A DNA stretch of 64,000 nt from Oleiharenicola sp. (GCA_025363455.1 JANYDW010000016.1:1-64000); one strand, 5' to 3'; shown: positions 50,159 through 60,651, counted from the stretch's first letter. Notes: a model not told the origin generated them from the sequence alone. Numbers and translations: made by a program.

Positions 50159-50812
50159 TTACTGGCCGATCTTGAGCAAGTCGGGCGCAGTCCAGTAGCC
50201 AGCGTGATCCGCCACCTCTGCCCGAACCTTGGCGACCGTCTCGGGTTGCACCTCAGGCGCTTTGTTACCCAACTCGGCCCGGACATACGAAAGCACATTG
50301 GCGATCTGCTCGTCTTTCAGGACAGCCCCGAGGGGGGCCATGACGTTGTTGAAATCAGTGCCATTGACCGTGATCGGGCCGTTGAGACCCTGCAGGACAA
50401 TCCGGATGACCCGCTCCTCGGGACCCTGAGCCCACTCGGAGCCGGCTAACGGCGGGTACTGGCCGGGAACGCCGAGGCCATTCGCCTGGTGGCAGGTGGC
50501 ACAGGTGGAGAGGAAAATCTTTTTGCCGAGTTGCGCGCGGGTGAGGGCCACCGCCCCGGCAGCGCCGGGCTTCTCGCGCTTGGCATGCTCGTTGACGACG
50601 AGCGGGTCGAAACGGACGGCATTATGCGCCATATAGATCGAGCCGAAAAACACGGCCGAGCACATCACGCCGAGCAGCACAAGCGGTGTCAGGGAGTAAC
50701 CATCTTTCTTCTCGGGCTTCTGGCTCTGCAGCCGGGCGTGGACCTGCTGGATGCTGTCGTCGGAAGCAGCGGACTGCTCCACCTTGAAATTGTTATCGAG
50801 TTTCGGGCTCAT
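50159..50812 (-). CDS. Monoheme membrane-anchored cytochrome c (CcoP-like)
   Basis: 217 residues from ATG 50812 (MSPKLDNNFKVEQSAASDD). One membrane helix (LTPLVLLGVMCSAVFFGSIY), then a cytochrome c domain with heme motif CATCH and a Met-containing NNVMAPLG segment that could give the axial ligand. It is the last gene of the ACIII operon, one nt after the CcoO-like gene. It resembles the cytochrome part of CcoP but with one heme, not two. Probably carries electrons from ACIII to a terminal oxidase. Confidence 0.8.
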   Translation of the reverse strand: MSPKLDNNFKVEQSAASDDSIQQVHARLQSQKPEKKDGYSLTPLVLLGVMCSAVFFGSIYMAHNAVRFDPLVVNEHAKREKPGAAGAVALTRAQLGKKIFLSTCATCHQANGLGVPGQYPPLAGSEWAQGPEERVIRIVLQGLNGPITVNGTDFNNVMAPLGAVLKDEQIANVLSYVRAELGNKAPEVQPETVAKVRAEVADHAGYWTAPDLLKIGQ

Positions 50813-50813
50813 C

Positions 50814-51608
50814 TTAGTGGCCGCCCTCCTTGGGCTTTTCAGCGGGGGCTGCGGAAGTCTTGGCGGCGCCGGGGGCGGCTGGAGTGGTGGCACCCGACGG
50901 AGGCTTGGCGACCGGAGCAGCTGCTGCCGCCGGCTTGGCCTTGGCTTCGCCGCCTTCCTCGGATACGCCCGGGGCATTCAGGCTGCGCTCGGTGGGATAG
51001 TCGTAGTTGTCCTGCAAACTCCGGAGGTAAGCCACGAGGGCCTCGGCCCGGGCGGTGGGCACGACCTCAAAGCCGGCCACCAGCCCGGCGCTGGCCGGCA
51101 TCTTGACCGCCTTGTAGGAGGATTGGTTGCCCGCGAGCGGGCGCACCTCGAACAGGAAGCGATAAGCCGGCATGCCGTGCGCGAGGGCCTCGCCGGCCAC
51201 CGTGGACTCGGGCGCGTAGAGTAACTTGTAGAGATACTCGGCATCGGGCTGGCGCTTGCCGACATTGCGCAGGTCAGGGCCGAGGCGGCTCTGGCCGATG
51301 AACGTGCTCTGGTCACGGATGTAATCGCGAGCGTAGCTGCCGCGTTCGCCCCACCCGCGCTTGATATCCGGGCCGGTTTCATCATGGCGGACCTGCTGGG
51401 TGTGGCAGCTGACGCACCCGAGATCCTGGTACACAAGGCGGCCCTGATTCGCCAGACCCGAAAGGGGTTGCGGGTTGAGGGTCTCCTCGATCGGGTCCTT
51501 GAACTGAGCGAGGCTACCGATCTGCCGGTGCGCCGCGAGGAGCAGGCCAGCCCAAGAGGTGGCGAGGATCGCGAAAACGCCGAGGAAGAGGGTCAATCCG
51601 TTTTTCAT
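50814..51608 (-). CDS. CcoO-like monoheme cytochrome c
   Basis: 264 residues from ATG 51608. N-terminal helix (GLTLFLGVFAILATSWAGLLLA), then RLVYQDLGCVSCHTQQVRHDET, which is the usual CcoO (FixO) heme motif and context, followed by GPDIKRGWGERGSYARDYI and GPDLRNVGKR. The last 60 residues are a Pro/Ala-rich tail not usual for CcoO. Overlaps the CcoN-like gene by 4 nt. CcoO normally passes electrons to the CcoN catalytic subunit; here that partner lacks heme ligands. Confidence 0.82.
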   Translation of the reverse strand: MKNGLTLFLGVFAILATSWAGLLLAAHRQIGSLAQFKDPIEETLNPQPLSGLANQGRLVYQDLGCVSCHTQQVRHDETGPDIKRGWGERGSYARDYIRDQSTFIGQSRLGPDLRNVGKRQPDAEYLYKLLYAPESTVAGEALAHGMPAYRFLFEVRPLAGNQSSYKAVKMPASAGLVAGFEVVPTARAEALVAYLRSLQDNYDYPTERSLNAPGVSEEGGEAKAKPAAAAAPVAKPPSGATTPAAPGAAKTSAAPAEKPKEGGH

Positions 51609-53056
51609 GCGTGGCCCTCCTTGGCCGCGAGGCTCAGGGCCGGGGGCGGGTTGATCTGCGCAACGGGCGTACCCTGCGAATTGAAGGGGCAGGCGATCCA
51701 AACAAAGTTGATCAGGAAGGCCACATGGCCGACCAGCAACACGCCCAGCACGACGGAATTGAAAGTATGCCAGCCCGCCAGCGCCCGGGTGATCTCGGCA
51801 AACTTCACCGCGGGGTCATTCAGCAAGTGCCCTTGCTGCCAGCCAGCGGCGGCCAGACCGATCGTCATGAGCACAAGGCCGAGTACCGTGGCGCCGAAGT
51901 GCGCCTGCACGAGGGCGGTCGAGCGCCATTCCTTGCCGGTCAGGCGCGGGAGGAAGAAATAGGCGGCACCGAACATGGCGGTGGAGAAACAGCCGTAGAA
52001 CAGCAGCCAGTCGCGCAGGCCGGTGAGCAGAGTGAACTGGGCGACAGCGGCGAAGCTCCGCAGCGAAAGCGCCAGCCCCAGCACGGAGCTGAGCAGGAAA
52101 CCCGCGATGCTGAGCACGATGAAACGGAGGGTCAGGCTGCCACCGACCGAACCATAGCGGCCGGACAGGGTGCCGAGGAAATTGAGGCTGAGGATGACGA
52201 GAGGCAGCACCAGCATCATGCTGCCGACGATGCCGAGCGTCGGGATCCAGACCGGCACGGGCGCGCCGATCAGCCGGCTGCCCCCGGCAATGGCCGTCGA
52301 GGCCACCAACCACCAGAAACCGAGCGGCGCCAGATAGTAGTTGCTGATCGGCTTGCCGAGCAGCTTGGGCAGGAAGTAGTAGATGGCCGCGAGGGCGACG
52401 GGCGCGAACCACAGGCCGTAGAGACCGTGGACATACCAGGCGTTGACGACGGGCTGAAGCACGCCGCGCACCGGGGCGCGGAAGAGCATCACCTGGGCAA
52501 TGGTGTACAACCACGGGAACCAGAAAGCGGCGCCGAAGAGATACCACTGCGAGGCGTAGACGTTCTCCGTGTTGCGGATGCTAAAGGTGGTGACGACCCA
52601 GACGCCAATGATGGCATACGCCACGAGCAGGATCAGGGTTACGAAGCGCGGCATCTCCAGCAGCTCGAAGGAGGTCGAATAGCCGGCCAGGATGCCACCA
52701 ACGCCTAGAGTGACGCCGAGATTCCAGAACTTGGCGGCGACAAACAGCCAGCCCCCATGACGGAGTGTGGTGGCGGATAACCGCGCCATCAGCCAGAGGC
52801 CGAAGGCGAAAGCGGCGTTCATGCCCCAGCCGTAGACGAGGGCGTTCTGCGCCGCGGGCGCCAGTCGGCCATGGGTGAACCAGGCGCAATCTGCGAGAAA
52901 GGACGGGGTGTGCAGCTGAATGGCCGCAGCCAGCTGCAGGGCTCCGCCGAGCAGCAGCCAGAGCAAAGCCGAACCGAGGAAGACGAGCACAGGCCACTTG
53001 GCGGAGGCGTCGATCTCCGCCTGCTCGGCCCGGGCGTTGGTTACGTTTGAATTCAT
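51605..53056 (-). CDS. CcoN-like heme-copper oxidase subunit lacking heme and Cu ligands
   Basis: 483 residues; about 12 membrane helices. It aligns by eye with cbb3-oxidase subunit I: NAWYVHGLYGLWF (CcoN WYGHNAV), GGSRLIGAPVPVW (CcoN GxHHLhYTxhPDW), and FTLLTGLRDWLLFYG (CcoN TDWTVGHVHSGALG). The residues that should be the low-spin heme His (RLAPAAQNAL instead of RLxPLHTNAV), the CuB His pair (SR instead of HH) and the three heme-site His (Q, R, W) are all replaced. Only one candidate CuB His (WYVH) remains. So it cannot be a normal oxidase; it may be a scaffold for the cytochromes. Alignment is from memory of CcoN. Confidence 0.78.
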   Translation of the reverse strand: MNSNVTNARAEQAEIDASAKWPVLVFLGSALLWLLLGGALQLAAAIQLHTPSFLADCAWFTHGRLAPAAQNALVYGWGMNAAFAFGLWLMARLSATTLRHGGWLFVAAKFWNLGVTLGVGGILAGYSTSFELLEMPRFVTLILLVAYAIIGVWVVTTFSIRNTENVYASQWYLFGAAFWFPWLYTIAQVMLFRAPVRGVLQPVVNAWYVHGLYGLWFAPVALAAIYYFLPKLLGKPISNYYLAPLGFWWLVASTAIAGGSRLIGAPVPVWIPTLGIVGSMMLVLPLVILSLNFLGTLSGRYGSVGGSLTLRFIVLSIAGFLLSSVLGLALSLRSFAAVAQFTLLTGLRDWLLFYGCFSTAMFGAAYFFLPRLTGKEWRSTALVQAHFGATVLGLVLMTIGLAAAGWQQGHLLNDPAVKFAEITRALAGWHTFNSVVLGVLLVGHVAFLINFVWIACPFNSQGTPVAQINPPPALSLAAKEGHA

Positions 53057-53065
53057 CGGCAAGGG

Positions 53066-53371
53066 TTACTTCTTCGCGTGATCGCGGATGGTGAGTTCGA
53101 TCGCGCGGTCGATGGGGAGACGGACCACACCAGCCTTCTGGTCGAGCCAAGCGTAGCTGGCGGCCTCGGCTTGTTCCTTGGTCCGGTGCTCGGCCAACAA
53201 TTTCCTGCGATCATCCGGGGTGCGGACGCCCTCGACCGCCTGCACAGCGGAGGCATGGGGCGTGTAGACCTTCTTCGCCAGCCAGGCAAAGGAGGCAAAG
53301 CATAGGATCACGATCAGGGCCGTGAAGACCGGCGTGCGGTGCGGGAAGGAGAAGTTGGTGGAATCACTCAT
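53066..53371 (-). CDS. Small membrane protein of the ACIII operon
   Basis: 101 residues. One N-terminal helix (PVFTALIVILCFASFAWLA) followed by a soluble tail with SYAWLDQKAGVVRLPIDRAIEL, a motif I recall from small proteins in operons with quinol:cytochrome c oxidoreductases, although no name is assigned. It lies 3 nt after actF and 9 nt before the CcoN-like gene, so it is surely co-transcribed. Possible assembly or bridging subunit. Confidence 0.65.
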   Translation of the reverse strand: MSDSTNFSFPHRTPVFTALIVILCFASFAWLAKKVYTPHASAVQAVEGVRTPDDRRKLLAEHRTKEQAEAASYAWLDQKAGVVRLPIDRAIELTIRDHAKK

Positions 53372-53374
53372 GGC

Positions 53375-54664
53375 TTAATGGGCAGCCGGGACCGCGCCGG
53401 ACTCCGGGGCCGTCGCCTCGTGATGAGTGAGCGACTCGACGATGCGGGGATCGCGGATCGGGATGAGTTTGGCGGTGCTGAAGCTCCGCAGGTAAGACCA
53501 GGCACAGATACCGCCGATGCCAACGACCGAGGACAGCACCCACAGAAGGTTGAGCGAGAGGAACGGGAGCGGCTGGTCCTGCTCATCCTTGAGGGCCGGC
53601 AGGACGTTGTAGCAGAGGTCAATGAGGATGACGACAGCGACCACGCAGCTGACGTGCAGCGCGGGCCCGAGGGTGGCCTTGCGGCGGTAGGACAGCCACA
53701 TCAGGAATGGATAAAAGAAGTGTCCGAAGAGAAGCAGCATGCCGACCCAGACCCAGTCGCCGTGCTCGCGGATATTGTACCAGAAAGTTTCCTCGGGGAC
53801 GTTGGCATTCCAGATCAGAAAGTATTGGGAGAAGGTGACGTAGGCCCAGAACACCACGAAGGCAAAGGCCAGCGCCACGAGGCAGTGCAGCTGGTTGGTG
53901 TTGTAAATCCCCTTGTAGTCGCCGCGGTGGTAGAGCCAGAAGGTAATGACCACCCCGATCGCCATGGCGCCGCGCATGCAATTGGCGAAGAACCACACGC
54001 CGTACATCGTGGAGAACCAGTGATACTCAAGGCTCTTCATCCAGTAGATGGCGGCAAAGGACAGTGACAGGGCGGTTAAGACGATGCCGGCTGCAGCCGT
54101 CCGGCGGTTCCGATAGGTCCACTTCGGATCACCGTCGTGGTCCTGGGCGAAGGAAGCCTTGCGGAACAGGGCCGACAGGCCGATCCAGATCCCGAAGAAA
54201 GCCACCGACATGCCCGTGAACATCGGCAGGTTCAGGAAGCCCGACTTCTTCACGTAAAGCGGATCGGTCCCGACCGTGTGACCGCCGTGAATCACATGCC
54301 CGGTGTCCATCCACGGCCAGATGAAGCCGGGCTTCATCCAAGCCGAAACCAGCAGAGGCAGAAACAACACGGCGAGCCACGTGAAGGCCGAGGTCCCGTG
54401 TTCGAATTGGCGGCGGATTACCGTCGACCAGCCCGAATCGGTGAGATGGTGGATGATGATCAGCAGCAACATCCCGACCGCAATCGCCACCCAGTAGGAG
54501 ACGCCGACCACGTACGACAGCGCGACGCCGCGGGCGTCACCGACTACGAGACCGAGCGCGGTGACGGCGAGGCCGGCGAGGCCGGCCATCAGGAATTTGT
54601 TCGCCAGAGAAGCGGTGGCAGCGGCCCGTTCGACAGGCTCAGGGCTATGGACAGGTGCGCTCAT
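53375..54664 (-). CDS. actF: ACIII subunit ActF (quinol-binding membrane subunit)
   Basis: 429 residues; about ten membrane helices (LMAGLAGLAVTALGLVVG, YWVAIAVGMLLLIIIHHLTDSGW, and others). Contains HHLTDSGWSTVIRRQFEHG and YHWFSTMYGVWFFANCMRG, typical of ActF, the smaller NrfD-like quinol subunit. It is the sixth gene of actABCDEF. It is predicted to bind menaquinol with ActC and support proton translocation. Confidence 0.87.
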   Translation of the reverse strand: MSAPVHSPEPVERAAATASLANKFLMAGLAGLAVTALGLVVGDARGVALSYVVGVSYWVAIAVGMLLLIIIHHLTDSGWSTVIRRQFEHGTSAFTWLAVLFLPLLVSAWMKPGFIWPWMDTGHVIHGGHTVGTDPLYVKKSGFLNLPMFTGMSVAFFGIWIGLSALFRKASFAQDHDGDPKWTYRNRRTAAAGIVLTALSLSFAAIYWMKSLEYHWFSTMYGVWFFANCMRGAMAIGVVITFWLYHRGDYKGIYNTNQLHCLVALAFAFVVFWAYVTFSQYFLIWNANVPEETFWYNIREHGDWVWVGMLLLFGHFFYPFLMWLSYRRKATLGPALHVSCVVAVVILIDLCYNVLPALKDEQDQPLPFLSLNLLWVLSSVVGIGGICAWSYLRSFSTAKLIPIRDPRIVESLTHHEATAPESGAVPAAH

Positions 54665-54665
54665 G

Positions 54666-55307
54666 TTACTTCAGCCCTCCGCGCTGGTCCGGGGGGACAT
54701 CGTCGAGGGTGCCATGGTGAGAGCGCTGGAGGGCGCGCACGTACGCCACCACGGCCCAGCGGTCATCGGGGCTAAGCTTGTCGGCGTAGGGGAACATCGT
54801 ATTCTTGCCGTTGGTGATGGTGTTGAAGATCTCGCCCTCGGGCATCGTGCGCAGGCGGTCGTCGTGATAGGTCGGGGTGGCGACCATCCCATAGGACTTG
54901 GTGATACCCTGCCCGTCACCGAGCTTGCCGTGGCACGGGGCGCAGTAGATCTCGAAACGGCCCTGCCCGCGGCGAAGGAAAGCCTCGTTCACGGTCAGGT
55001 CCGGCGGAAAGCCGCGCAGGAATGATCCGTCGGCGTTCTTGCCGGCGTAATGGACGTCATCGGCCTTGAGGAAAGCGGGGTCGGCCTGATCCGCGCTCCG
55101 GCCGAAGGGCACGGTGCCGGCGGGGATCGGGCGATCGGCACGGCCGTCAGCGAAGAACTTGGACTCCGCCTGCGGCTTGTATTTCGCCTGGTGGTCCATG
55201 TCGGGGAACAACTCGATCGGCGGGCGGGTGGCGGGCATGCCGCGAAAGCCCATGACGGACACGAGCAGCACGACGAGGAAAGCGAGGGTGTAGTAGGCGT
55301 AGCGCAT
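54666..55307 (-). CDS. actE: ACIII subunit ActE (monoheme cytochrome c)
   Basis: 213 residues; an N-terminal hydrophobic segment (YTLAFLVVLLVSVMGFRGM), then a cytochrome c domain with heme motif CAPCHGKLGDGQG and a Met in SYGMVATPTY or FPYADKL region. Position after actD and before actF fits ActE, which receives electrons from ActA/ActB. Start and end are 1 nt from the neighbouring genes. Confidence 0.86.
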   Translation of the reverse strand: MRYAYYTLAFLVVLLVSVMGFRGMPATRPPIELFPDMDHQAKYKPQAESKFFADGRADRPIPAGTVPFGRSADQADPAFLKADDVHYAGKNADGSFLRGFPPDLTVNEAFLRRGQGRFEIYCAPCHGKLGDGQGITKSYGMVATPTYHDDRLRTMPEGEIFNTITNGKNTMFPYADKLSPDDRWAVVAYVRALQRSHHGTLDDVPPDQRGGLK

Positions 55308-55308
55308 C

Positions 55309-55839
55309 TTATTCCTCGATTTCGACGATGTCCTTGCCGCCGGCCTTCGCGAGGAGGTCGCGGGTTGCAGCGGCGTTGAATTTCGGGTCGTTGGCCTCGA
55401 TCACAATGTAGAAGCGGTCGTCCAGGGCGCGGACGAATTGCGGGGCCTTCATCACCGGATGGTAGTGCATGGGCAGCTTGTTCAGGAAAAACATGCCGCC
55501 GATTGTGGCGAAGGCCGTGAAGAGAATCGTCAGCTCGTAGGAGACCGGGAAGGCGAACATCGGGCTGAACATTGGCTTGCCGCCGACGACCAGCGGATAC
55601 TCGACCCAGCCCAGCCAGGCGATGAACGACATGCCGGTGCAGAAGCCGGTGATGCCCCCGGCGAGCGAGAAGCGCGGCACCTTGGAGCGGCGCACGCCCA
55701 TGGCGTAGTCGAGCCCGTGGATGGGGAAAGAAGTGAGCGCGTCCCACTGCGAGTAACCGGCATCGCGCACCTGCTCGCAGGCCTGGTAAAACTGCGGGAC
55801 GGTGTCGAAGGCAGCGATGATTCCGAAATTCTTCTTCAT
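55309..55839 (-). CDS. actD: ACIII subunit ActD (membrane protein)
   Basis: 176 residues from ATG 55839 (MKKNFGIIAAFDTVPQFYQAC). Two helices (GGITGFCTGMSFIAWLGW and ELTILFTAFATIGGMFFL) after the HGLDYAMGVRRSKVPRFSL block that is typical of ActD/DUF3341. Its role in the complex is structural. Longer ORF to 56043 is a frame overlap with actC and is rejected. Confidence 0.88.
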   Translation of the reverse strand: MKKNFGIIAAFDTVPQFYQACEQVRDAGYSQWDALTSFPIHGLDYAMGVRRSKVPRFSLAGGITGFCTGMSFIAWLGWVEYPLVVGGKPMFSPMFAFPVSYELTILFTAFATIGGMFFLNKLPMHYHPVMKAPQFVRALDDRFYIVIEANDPKFNAAATRDLLAKAGGKDIVEIEE

Positions 55840-55849
55840 GGCGGATACC

Positions 55850-57283
55850 TCAGTGTTTGGCCGCACCGTGCGGGTCCGCGGCGGGAATGACCGCCTTGAT
55901 CTCCGACATCGGCATGATGGGCACGAAGCGGATGAAGAGGAGGAACAGGAAGGAGAAAACGCCGAAGGTGCCAAAGAAGGTGAAGATCTCGACGATCGAC
56001 GGCGAGTAGTAGCCCCAGCTCGACGGCAGGAAGTCACGGGCAAGCGAGGTAACGATGATCACAAAGCGCTCGAACCACATGCCGACGTTGACGAAAATAC
56101 AGAGAATCCAGACCAGCGTGGTGTTCTCGCGCACCTTCTTAAACCAGAAGAACTGCGGCGTGATGACGTTGCAGCTGATCATGATCCAGTAGGCCCAGGC
56201 GTAGTGGCCGAACGCGCGGTTGATGAACGCGAAGCCCTCGTAAGGATTCGCGCCGTACCAGGCGATGAAGAACTCCATCGAGTAGGCGTAGCCCACCATG
56301 GTGCCCGTCGCCAAAATGATCTTACACATGCAGTCGATGTGATACTGGGTGATCAGGTCCTCGAGCCGGCAGATGGCGCGCAGGGGCAGCATTAGCGTGA
56401 GCACCATGCCGAAGCCGGAGAAAATGGCGCCCGCCACGAAGTACGGCGGGAAGATTGTCGTGTGCCAGCCGGGGATCAGCGAGACGGCGAAGTCGAACGA
56501 CACGATGGTGTGCACGGAGAGCACGAGCGGGGTGGAGACGCCGGCGAGGATCAGGTAGGCCATCTCATAGTTGCTCCACTGGCGGTTGGAACCGCGCCAG
56601 CCCATGGCGAAGAAGCCGTAGATCCGCGCCTTGAACACATTGCCCGCCGCGGTGAAGCGGTCGCGCAACGTGCCGAGATCGGGGAGCAGGCCGATGTACC
56701 AGAAGAGCACCGAGACCGTCCCGTAGGTCGAGACGGCAAACACGTCCCACTCGAGCGGCGAACGGAAATTTTGCCAGATGCCGTTGGAGTTGGGGAACGG
56801 GAACAGGTAGCCCGGCAGCACGGCGAACCAGATGCGGCCGACGTGGAAGACCGGGAAGATCGCGGCACAAACGACGGCGAAAATCGTCATGGCCTCGGCC
56901 GGGCGGTTGATCGAGGTGCGCCACTTCTGGCGCAGCAGGCAGAGGATGGCCGAGATCAACGTACCGGCGTGGCCGATGCCGATCCAGAACACGAAGTTGA
57001 CGATATCCCAGGCCCAGTTGACCGGGTTGGCGTGGCCCCAGACGCCGACTCCGGTCGAGACGAGATAAGTCAGGCCGCCCACCGTGAACGAGGCGACGAT
57101 CGACGCGCAGCCGAAGCACCACCACCACCACACGGGGGTTTTGCCTTCGACGAGGCCACAGATCTTTTCTGTGATCCAGTGAAAGTCCCGGTGATGCTCC
57201 ACCAGGACCGCCCGCGGAATGGGCGCCGGATTGACCTCGGCAAGAATGGCGGGAGCGGGGTGATCAGAAACGTGGGCGGACAT
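55850..57283 (-). CDS. actC: ACIII subunit ActC (NrfD-like quinol-binding membrane subunit)
   Basis: 477 residues; about ten helices. NrfD/ActC features include [29 protein letters not shown] and [40 protein letters not shown]. It anchors the ActB iron-sulfur subunit and binds menaquinol. It overlaps actB by 1 nt (TGATG), so expression is coupled. The best-conserved of the membrane subunits. Confidence 0.92.
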   Translation of the reverse strand: MSAHVSDHPAPAILAEVNPAPIPRAVLVEHHRDFHWITEKICGLVEGKTPVWWWWCFGCASIVASFTVGGLTYLVSTGVGVWGHANPVNWAWDIVNFVFWIGIGHAGTLISAILCLLRQKWRTSINRPAEAMTIFAVVCAAIFPVFHVGRIWFAVLPGYLFPFPNSNGIWQNFRSPLEWDVFAVSTYGTVSVLFWYIGLLPDLGTLRDRFTAAGNVFKARIYGFFAMGWRGSNRQWSNYEMAYLILAGVSTPLVLSVHTIVSFDFAVSLIPGWHTTIFPPYFVAGAIFSGFGMVLTLMLPLRAICRLEDLITQYHIDCMCKIILATGTMVGYAYSMEFFIAWYGANPYEGFAFINRAFGHYAWAYWIMISCNVITPQFFWFKKVRENTTLVWILCIFVNVGMWFERFVIIVTSLARDFLPSSWGYYSPSIVEIFTFFGTFGVFSFLFLLFIRFVPIMPMSEIKAVIPAADPHGAAKH

Positions 57284-60200
57284 CAGTTATGCCCTCCGTG
57301 TTCGCCGGCGGGTTTCTCCGCCTCATGGCCATGCGCGGCACCGTGCTCGGTGTGGCCGTTCTTTCTATTGTACTCGACGCGGCTGAGAGGGAGCGCGGAA
57401 TAGTCCGGCATGAGCGGGTTCGGGTTGCGGAGCTTGCCGAGGTAGGTGGTGCGCGGGCGGACGTTAAGGTAGCCGAGGACGGCGTAGTCGCGGTCCTGGC
57501 CCTTCAGCTTGGAAACCTGGCTTTCCGGATTCTTGATGTTGCCGAAGACAATGGCTTCGACCGGGCACACCTGCTGGCAGGCGGTCTTGATCGTGCCGTC
57601 GGGAATCTCGACGTCCCCGCTGGCGCCGGCCTTCCGCTTCTGGGCGATCTTGGCCTGTTGGACGCGCTGGACGCAATAGGTGCACTTCTCCATGACGCCG
57701 CGCATGCGCACGGTGACATCGGGGTTCTTCACCATCTTGACCAGCTCCGGCATCTCGTCCTGGTGGCCGAGCGGGCCCATGTAGAGGGCGTCGAGAGCGC
57801 GCTTGTTGAAGTCGAAGAAATTGAAGCGGCGGACCTTGTACGGACAGTTGTTCGCGCAATACCGGGTGCCGATGCAGCGGTTGTAGGCCATCACGTTGAT
57901 GCCTTCGTCATCGTGCACCGTTGCGTTGACCGGGCATACCGTCTCGCAGGGCGCGAGCTCGCAGTGCTGGCAGGTCATGGGCTGCATCGAAACCTGGGGG
58001 TCCTCGGGGAGGATCTTGTTGCCCTCGGCGCCGAAGGCTTCGGGGTCGGCCTGGCCGTCGGAATAGTAGCGGTCGAGGCGGATCCACTGCATCTCGCGGC
58101 CGCGGAGGACCTGTTCCTTGCCGACGATCGGGATGTTGTTCTCGGCCTGGCAGGCCACGATGCAGGCGTTGCAGCCGATGCAGGTGTTGAGGTCGATCGA
58201 CATGCCCCATTGGTGGATGCCGTCGAGGTTGGGCGTCTCGTAGAGGGAGTTGCCGCGGGGAGTCTCAGTGGCGCGGGCGATGGCGAGCTTGCTGCGCTCG
58301 GCGGCAGGCAGTGCAGCGAATTGCTCGGGCGTGTAGTCGCCGTAGACCGCCGGGGAGTGACCCTCCATGCCGATGCCGGTAACGAACGCGGGGTCGGACT
58401 TGTAGCTGTGCTCCCCCTCGTAGTTGGCCTCGCGCACAATGTCGCGACCTTCCATCGACCAGTGCTCCTGGGTGTTGGCGAGCTTCATGCGCGCACCGGT
58501 GTCGCGGAGAGTCGCGCCGGTGGCGAAGCCCATGGCGTCGGTCGTGCGGACCGGGTAGGCGCTGAAACCGGCGCCGGTCCCGATGTGGCCAGACTTGGTG
58601 CGGCCGTAGCCGAGCGGGAGAACAACGGTGTAATTGGCGAGACCCGGCTGGATGTGCACCGGGCCGGTGACTTTGCGGCCGTTGACGGTCACTTCGAAGA
58701 GGCGGGCGTTCTCCTTGCCTTGGTAAAACTCGGCTTCTTCCTTGCGCGCGACTTGCAGCAAGCTGCCGTGGGGGACGATGCCGAGGTCCTTGGCGAGGCG
58801 CGGGCTGACAAGAATGGCGTTGTCCCAGGCAATCTTCGTCATCGGGTCCGGGCACTCCTGCAGCCAGCCGTTGTTGGCGAAGCGGCCGTCGTCCATCTTG
58901 TGGTCCGTGGCGAAGCGGACCTCGAGGTTGGCAGCCGAAAGCGCAACCACTGACGGGTTCTTCGCAAAGGCCGAGCCGGAACGCGCCGGATCAAAGGCGA
59001 CGCTGACGACCGGGTAGGCCGAGCCCGCGAGCTGGCCATCGTGGAGGAACTTCTCAAACGCCTTCTTACCGTCACCGCTGGAAAGCTTGCCGATCGTGGT
59101 GAAGACCTGCACGTAGGCGTCGGGGGTCTCCTCGCCGGCCACGCGGGCCAGCAGCTCGACCTCGGACAGGCCGTTGAACAACGGCATGATCATCGGCTGC
59201 ACTGGCACGACTGTTCCGTCCACCGTGCGGGCGTCGCCCCACGACTCGAGATAGTGCGTCGCGGCGAGGTGCGTGCCCGACAGGGCGGAAGTCTCGTCTT
59301 GGTAGTAGCCGAAGCGGATGACCTCGGGCACGGACTTCAGTGACGCTCCGAACTCCAGATCGGCGGGCGCGTTGTAGGCCGGGTTGCCGTTAAGGATGAA
59401 AAGGGTCTTAACCGCGCCGCCTTTGATGGCGGTGGCAAGGGCGGCAATGGTCGAGGCGGCCGTAGGCTCGACGGCGGCGAAATCGATCGTCTTGCCGAGG
59501 TTGCCGAGGAAGGAATTGATCGCGTAAGCCAGCACATGAACCTGAACGGGCTGGTGGGCTCCGGCGACCACGAGGCTCTCCCCCTTGTGGGCGAGCAGGT
59601 CGTTCGCGCATTCCTCGATCCATTTGTCCTTGTTGGGAAAATCGAGGCCCGCGGTCAGCGAAGCGAACTTGTCCGTCCCGAGGACCTTGTTGGCGAGCGC
59701 GGCGGTGAGCGCCAACATGTGGCTGCTGGCAACGCGCAGGCGATGATCGGCCATGCTGCCGGTGAGGCTGAAGCCGCTCTCCGCCACGTACAGGCGGTTC
59801 ATCGGGTCTTCCGGCTTGGTTACGCGGCGACCCTTGGCGAACTCACGGGCGTAGTAGAGCGAGCCGGCCTCGGCGTGGAAGAAATCGGCGTCCAAGCTGA
59901 CGATGCGCTTGGCGGCGGCGAAACGGTAGAGCGGCTTGACGTTCTGACCGAAAGCGGCCTGCGCAGCGGCGACCGGCGGCTCGTCTTGCACGGGCTCGTA
60001 TTCCGCCCAGATGGCGCGAGGAAATTGCTTCTTCAGGTTCGCTACAAGGCGGGTGCGGGTGGGCGAGGCCGATTCATCGGCCAGGAAGGCGAGACCTTCG
60101 CCATTGCCGGCGTAGGTCTTGTGAATCTTCGCGAGCAGCTCGTTGACGTCGGCGATGTTGAGGGTCTTGGCGCCCGAGGTGTGGGTTGTGGCGCGCTCGG

Positions 60201-60651
60201 GATCGTAGAGATCGAGAACCGAGGCTTGGGCGAGCAGCGTGCTGGCGCCGCCATGCGGGAGGTAGCTGGGGTTGCCCTCGAGCTTCGTCGGGCGGCCCTG
60301 GTGCGTCTCAGCGAGCAGCGGGATGGCCGATTTACGCAGCGGCATCGCGGTGGCGAAATAGAGCGGCAGGCCGGGCACGGTGTATTCGACCGACTTGCCG
60401 TAGGGCAGGATGTGCTTCTCCGGGCGGCGACAGCCGGCGAGACCCAAGCCGCCAAGGGCGAACGAGGCCGCCATCAACCGCATGAACTGGCGACGATCGA
60501 CCCCGTCCATGACGGCGGCGCCCTCGGGGAACTCGCGGGCGAGATGCTCGCGGAAACCGGGCGTGTCGGCCAGCTCGTCGAGGCTCCGCCAGTATTTCGG
60601 GCCGGTTAGCTCGCGTTGCGCGGGGGCGGAATGATCAAATTTGCGTTTCAT
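57283..60651 (-). CDS. actB: ACIII subunit ActB (molybdopterin-like and 4Fe-4S domains)
   Basis: 1122 residues. N-terminus has the Tat-type [22 protein letters not shown] long molybdopterin-oxidoreductase-like domain (about 100-740) without a likely cofactor site follows, then a ferredoxin-like domain with [48 protein letters not shown] and [21 protein letters not shown] clusters for 3-4 Fe-S centres. This fused form is typical of ActB. It takes electrons from the quinol site to the cytochromes. Confidence 0.94.
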   Translation of the reverse strand: MKRKFDHSAPAQRELTGPKYWRSLDELADTPGFREHLAREFPEGAAVMDGVDRRQFMRLMAASFALGGLGLAGCRRPEKHILPYGKSVEYTVPGLPLYFATAMPLRKSAIPLLAETHQGRPTKLEGNPSYLPHGGASTLLAQASVLDLYDPERATTHTSGAKTLNIADVNELLAKIHKTYAGNGEGLAFLADESASPTRTRLVANLKKQFPRAIWAEYEPVQDEPPVAAAQAAFGQNVKPLYRFAAAKRIVSLDADFFHAEAGSLYYAREFAKGRRVTKPEDPMNRLYVAESGFSLTGSMADHRLRVASSHMLALTAALANKVLGTDKFASLTAGLDFPNKDKWIEECANDLLAHKGESLVVAGAHQPVQVHVLAYAINSFLGNLGKTIDFAAVEPTAASTIAALATAIKGGAVKTLFILNGNPAYNAPADLEFGASLKSVPEVIRFGYYQDETSALSGTHLAATHYLESWGDARTVDGTVVPVQPMIMPLFNGLSEVELLARVAGEETPDAYVQVFTTIGKLSSGDGKKAFEKFLHDGQLAGSAYPVVSVAFDPARSGSAFAKNPSVVALSAANLEVRFATDHKMDDGRFANNGWLQECPDPMTKIAWDNAILVSPRLAKDLGIVPHGSLLQVARKEEAEFYQGKENARLFEVTVNGRKVTGPVHIQPGLANYTVVLPLGYGRTKSGHIGTGAGFSAYPVRTTDAMGFATGATLRDTGARMKLANTQEHWSMEGRDIVREANYEGEHSYKSDPAFVTGIGMEGHSPAVYGDYTPEQFAALPAAERSKLAIARATETPRGNSLYETPNLDGIHQWGMSIDLNTCIGCNACIVACQAENNIPIVGKEQVLRGREMQWIRLDRYYSDGQADPEAFGAEGNKILPEDPQVSMQPMTCQHCELAPCETVCPVNATVHDDEGINVMAYNRCIGTRYCANNCPYKVRRFNFFDFNKRALDALYMGPLGHQDEMPELVKMVKNPDVTVRMRGVMEKCTYCVQRVQQAKIAQKRKAGASGDVEIPDGTIKTACQQVCPVEAIVFGNIKNPESQVSKLKGQDRDYAVLGYLNVRPRTTYLGKLRNPNPLMPDYSALPLSRVEYNRKNGHTEHGAAHGHEAEKPAGEHGGHN

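Noticed and set aside
57289-58953. 554-codon plus-strand ORF
   Set aside because: Antisense to the iron-sulfur part of actB, where motifs are clear on the minus strand.
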